64,000 nucleotides of DNA from Alnus glutinosa (Eukaryota > Streptophyta > Magnoliopsida > Fagales > Betulaceae). The translations under genes and the position numbers were made by a program. Where the stretch lies: the NCBI RefSeq assembly GCF_958979055.1, contig NC_084886.1, positions 14,604,154 through 14,668,153 of the forward strand, in the 5' to 3' direction. The notes beneath the pieces are model-generated. The model saw only the letters and a list, made by a program, of their open reading frames with translations, had not been told where the DNA came from and searched no databases. Within the stretch, counting starts at the first letter, position 1, and the number at the start of each line of letters is the position of its first letter. Shown one piece after another: positions 59,931 through 64,000 of this stretch.

Positions 59931-60480
59931 TTCTCCTATTTTGTTCATGAAGTAGAAAGTTTGATCTACATCAATAAACATCTCAAAAGGATGACGGGCA
60001 GTATTAAAGTATATGCCCATTTTGTTCTTCCCAAAACTTCCATCTGCAAGATGTGTTGAAAGTTGTTTCTGTAACGGCAGTTATACATCCATTCAGGCTT
60101 TGCCACTCCATGCTTTTATTGTCGTGCCTTGACAGCTCCCAAATAATGCTATGTAAGACATACATATAAAGTGCCCCATCAATTGCTACAAAGTTCTGCA
60201 GTAACTTGCATCATGAAAAGGTTTCACTTGTAACAACCGTAGCAAGTGAAACATAACAACATTAAAAACAACAATTTCTTCAAGTAATCCATATTCGAGC
60301 TTTGAACAATAGAAGTTCAAATCTGTTACACATTAGACACGCTTTATATATATATGCAGACTATAGGCAAGCACAATAAGGCTAGACAGTCTTAACATGT
60401 ACATTGGAGCAACGTAAACAGTCGAAAATCAGAGTGGAAGTTCAACAAAATAAATGAACCATATTCATCTATGACCGACT

Positions 60481-62025
60481 TCAAATTTTGAAATATTCTA
60501 GTCCAGAGGTCCCATCTAGCCCTTTCGAGTAAAAATGAGTAACATAATCTTTTACGGTGGTTTCCCTGTAGATTGGGGGGTGTTCTTCTGATAGCAGCTC
60601 CTTGATTGGTCCATACAGCCTGGGGGTAATCTCTCCCTTGAAATGTGTTCTAAAAAGACTAGCCACGGAGATTCTTGGACCTACGTTCTTTGCCAATACT
60701 CTGTGAAATACACTTTTGAACTTATCGTTGGAGATCAACTGCACAAAGATACATCAAAACTAAAACAACATGTACAATTGAACCAATTTTATCTCGCCAT
60801 GGACGGATTTTAGCTCTGGGTTCAGTGTTGAATCGATTAGATGTATATGTACAATTGAACCATTTTATTTTTTTAATTTAAAACCAATTTGAATTTGAGG
60901 AACAATAATCAATGTAACATACACTGGATTGCAAAGCCCGCTTGTCAATATACGTACGTGAGAAATCTTGCCTTTTGACGCATGGACATGCAAAAATGTA
61001 AATTACATTATGTTCCATATCACAGTTTTATTTTTTGATGCAATCGAATGAAAATTACTTGCCTGAATCATGTCTCCCAGGTTTACAACCAAAGACCCCG
61101 GAATGGGGGTAACAGTGACCCATTGATTTTGATGTAAGACTTGAAGGCCACCTATTTGATCTTGTAAAACGACATTGAGGAATCCACTATCTGTATGTTT
61201 GCTGAATCCCAAAGTCAAATCTGGTTCGAGGCATGGTGGATAGTAATGGCCCAAAACATAAAGTCCCTCGGCGCAACCCATGTCTTTGAGGTGGTTGGGT
61301 TCGAGCCCAAGAGCTTCCGACAGCAGCTCGAATATAGTAAGGCCTAATCTTATTACTGCGTTCGAGTAATCAATCATTATATCTCTGCAAATCGATCAAT
61401 ATTACATGAGTTAGAAAATCATGAATGAAACAATTATGGCACTAATAATTAAAGGTATTATGGTATTACATATCAACAACCTGCACACTTGTGGCAATTC
61501 TTCAGGCTTGGGTGGAGAAGGAGCCGTAGCACAATATATGGTATCCCTCCAGTTAGCTGCTGGTGCTTGATAGAAATCGAAATTGGTGTTATATGTCACA
61601 CTTTTGGTTTCATCGCGCGTATAAAACTCTTTCTTAACGTCGTAGTCTTGCTCGTGAAATCTGCGAACCCCATCGATCATCTCATCCAGCAAAGTTACCT
61701 CAATTCCATGATTAACAACCTGAAAGAAACCCCATCTCTCACATGCATCTCTGATTTCTTTAACAATCTTAGCACGTTGACGAGCATCTTTGTCGATGCC
61801 TTCAAAGTCTATGATTGGAATGCTGAACTTGGGGTCGGAGAAGGAGGTGCCTGAATCATTATGTTGCTCAGAGTGATGGATGAATATCCGCGGGATCTTT
61901 GCTATCCCTGCATCTGCGAGTCCCTTTACCCCAGCTTTTGACTCATCAAAAGCCTTCAGTTCACTGATCCGATCATATTTGGATTTCCTTTCTGCCTGAA
62001 ATTCTAGTGAGTTTGTGGCCTCCAT
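60481..62025 (-). CDS. 2-oxoglutarate/Fe(II) dioxygenase, ACC-oxidase-homolog type (copy 3)
   Basis: Three exons join in frame: 61481-62025, 61063-61384 and 60481-60738, giving 374 residues. Start M-E-A-T-N-S-L-E-F. Domains and exon phases equal copies 1 and 2; Fe ligands are H245, D247 (S-K-H-T-D) and H301, with R311 for 2-oxoglutarate. Intron 2 again begins with GC (CAG|GCAAGT). Exon 3 is two residues shorter than in copy 2 because the loop R-T-H-F-K..T-P-R-L is reduced. A candidate change of note is D-F-Y-Q-A-P where copy 2 has D-L-Y-Q-A-R, in the segment before N-W-R-D. Short introns (96 and 324 bp) make this the most compact copy. No lesion is seen, so it is probably functional. Confidence 0.93.
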
Positions 62026-63480
62026 TTTTTTCTTTTCCTTATCTTAATGCTAGGAAGCAATAATAGATGTGCTTGTATATGGCTCTTGCATGTGGAGTAA
62101 AAAGAATCTTTCTTTTTTCAAGGAGGGATAATAAGGGCAGGAAAGAAATGACAAAGTACAATCACATTTTTGTCTTTTAACTGGATTAGAGAAATAGAGG
62201 AAAAAAAAAAAAACTGATCACTAGTTAGAGTTGTCTCGATCGTGTCAGCACTAACACACAAAGTGCATACTGATTTTGGTTGAATTGATCGAACGTATTC
62301 ATTTCATATCACTTTAGTCTCTGTACTTTGTGATTGGTCTCACTAGTCACTGCATTGGTTTTTCGCATGCACACATGCATTCATTCATCATTTCATCTAA
62401 TTATCATACATTGTGTTCATATTACAGTTGGCTATTTTGCACAGTAAGTTCATATGGTCACACACATTGCATTTGACTTATGCTAGCTTGGCTTCACTTT
62501 GTCTCATATTTTGACACCTAGGCACTTCAGTCTTCAGGTCTTGTGCATCACCCATTGGCCCATTAACTGTGTCCGTTTGTATGGGTGATTAATGACTGTA
62601 TTGCTTGGATGCATGTTTGATTGTGGTATCTACTGATGCTGCTGCAGCAGGATGGAGTAGCTCTCCCGCATCAGCGTGCAGCTGGCTCGGATTGACGTAC
62701 ACTACAACAACATGTGAAAGACAAGTAGCTCTCCCTCCCGTATGCTTTTTTTAGCATTTTGGGAGTATATGTAATTGGTTCTAATTAAAATAATATATTT
62801 ATTTGACTACTCTTTCCCTTCTTAAACTTGAATTATATATTCATAATCTTCAATCTTTTAGCCAACTTTGTGCTACAGTATTTGTCCAAAATTTCAGAAT
62901 TCGTCTCTGGTTTCCAGTGTCATCGACGGCCCTTCACTCGTTCAATTCTTTTTTCTTTTACCAGGGACAAGACACTTGAATTGGGGTTGGTGCAAATAAC
63001 GATTAATCAAGACTTGGCCATGTGCAAAAGGGTTTTCAGCTAACCCACTTAGGAATAAGCAAGATGGCACAGTGGTTACAACGTACTGGTGACTGTAGGG
63101 AGCAACCCTCCATTGCTGGGGAATTTTTTGAAAATTTTGAGGAGATCGAACGAAACGGTATTTTATCTTGTCGAATTTGAGCTCAGTGATATAGCACCGA
63201 GCTCAAATTCCAGATCCATGCAAGACACAAAATGGAGGCAAATCTGTGTGAATAAAACCATTAATATTTTCATAATTTAAAATTATATTATTTGTTTTTT
63301 TAAAAAAATTATAGTGTAGTGTCATTTCTATTCAAACAACACTATTGGGTGTCGTTTGAAGTTTGAACAGTAAACATCCTGAATTAAAATTCTCGACGCT
63401 ATGTTTAACGTCGTTTAGCAAACAGCATTAAACTGTTAATGACATTTTTTGGGCATTAAGTGTCACTAAAAAAAATGTCA
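62026..63480. other. Upstream region of copy 3, no gene
   Basis: The first ~200 bases are homologous to the upstream region of copy 2 (TTTTTGTCTTTTAACTGGAT, CTGATCACT), a shared proximal promoter. Beyond that no gene, RNA or clear element is recognised. Confidence 0.5.
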
Positions 63481-63721
63481 CTAAATCCTCGAGTGAAACA
63501 GATAACATTAAAAACAACAATTTTCGGCAAGCAATCCATATTCGAGTTTTGGACAATGGAAGTTCCAATATGTTACACATTAGACACGCTTTATATGCAG
63601 ACTATAGGCAAGCACAGTGAAGCTAGACAGTCTTAACAAGTACTTTAGAGCAAGAGTCGAAAGTCAGAGTTGAAGCTCAACAAAATAAATGAACCATATA
63701 TATTCATATATTTAGCCGACT

Positions 63722-63973
63722 TCAAAGTTTCAAATATTCTAGTCCTGAGGTCCCATCTTCACCCTTCGGGTAAATATGAATAACATAATCTTTTAGGGTG
63801 GTTTCCCTGTAGATTGGGGGGTGTTCTTCCGATAGCAGCTCCATGATGGGTCCATACAACCTTGGGGTAGTCTTTAGGTTGAAATGTAAAAAACTAGCCA
63901 CTGAGACTCTTGGGCCCATGTTCTTTGCCAGTACTCTGTGAAACACGCTTTTGAACTTATCGTTGGAGATCAG
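63722..63973 (-). CDS. 2-oxoglutarate/Fe(II) dioxygenase (copy 4), last exon only
   Basis: The terminal exon of a fourth array member starts after the acceptor TGCAG (minus strand). It contains [12 protein letters not shown] with the third Fe ligand, the R-V-S 2-oxoglutarate motif, and ends G-L-E-Y-L-K-L. It is 84 codons including stop, two fewer than in copy 3 because the loop after A-S-F-L is shortened further. The remaining exons lie beyond the window. The 3' flank (63495-63720) matches the flanks of copies 2 and 3. Confidence 0.88.
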   Translation of the reverse strand: MISNDKFKSVFHRVLAKNMGPRVSVASFLHFNLKTTPRLYGPIMELLSEEHPPIYRETTLKDYVIHIYPKGEDGTSGLEYLKL

Positions 63974-64000
63974 CTGCACAAAGAGACACCAAAACTAAGA

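Noticed and set aside
63058-63150. tRNA-derived SINE (TGGCACAGTGG resembles a box A)
   Set aside because: No box B at the correct distance, no tail and no target duplication.

Overview
This 64-kb window is nuclear DNA from a flowering plant, most likely a eudicot and perhaps a woody one. The evidence is spliced plant genes with GT-AG and GC-AG introns, AT-rich spacers, many MITEs, plant-type LINE fragments and a 12-kb Tat-type LTR retrotransposon. I cannot name the species. All gene models were spliced by eye, with reading phase checked across every junction.

Layout. 1-2.9 kb: a duplicated segment carrying a truncated LINE, then the last exon of a mitochondrial electron-transfer-flavoprotein beta-subunit (ETFB) gene on +. 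2.9-6.1 kb: microsatellites and three MITE or hAT-type elements. 6.1-12.0 kb: a five-exon clade IVc bHLH gene (bHLH104/34/ILR3-like, iron-deficiency type) on +. 12.8-15.0 kb: a seven-exon WAT1-related (EamA/UMAMIT) transporter on -. 15.54-27.59 kb: a complete-length LTR retrotransposon on -, inserted in a (TA)n tract upstream of the WAT1-like gene. 27.6-33.6 kb: AT-rich spacer with a decayed gypsy gag. 33.6-36.0 kb: a three-exon CASP-like (CASPL5B-type) gene on -. 36.7-47.1 kb: a transposon graveyard with a nested MULE-type foldback element, a LINE with an inverted 5' part, hAT and PIF/Harbinger elements and GC-rich cores. 47.4-64.0 kb: a tandem array of four 2-oxoglutarate/Fe(II) dioxygenase genes on - (ACC-oxidase-homolog type; three complete, the fourth cut by the window end). 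Solo-LTR pieces, a CACGTG-dense repeat element and a Copia relic lie between them.

The most interesting object is the retrotransposon. Its two 535-bp LTRs look identical. gag, protease and reverse transcriptase lie in one frame separated by single stop codons: UGA between gag and protease, and UAG between protease and RT. The UAG is followed by CAA-UUA, the classical leaky-stop context of tobamoviruses. RT then carries a small frameshifting deletion. Between pol and the 3' LTR, on the opposite strand, lies a separate gene with its own TATA box, a 76-bp intron, a 'putative gypsy-type transposon' domain, a long coiled coil and another single in-frame UAG. Between that gene and pol is an array of about 18 units of ~60 bp, each encoding two GC-rich hairpins.

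The host genes do not form a pathway. The dioxygenase array is the only functional cluster, and it grew by local duplication that also copied 3' flanks. All three complete members keep a GC-AG second intron at the same position.
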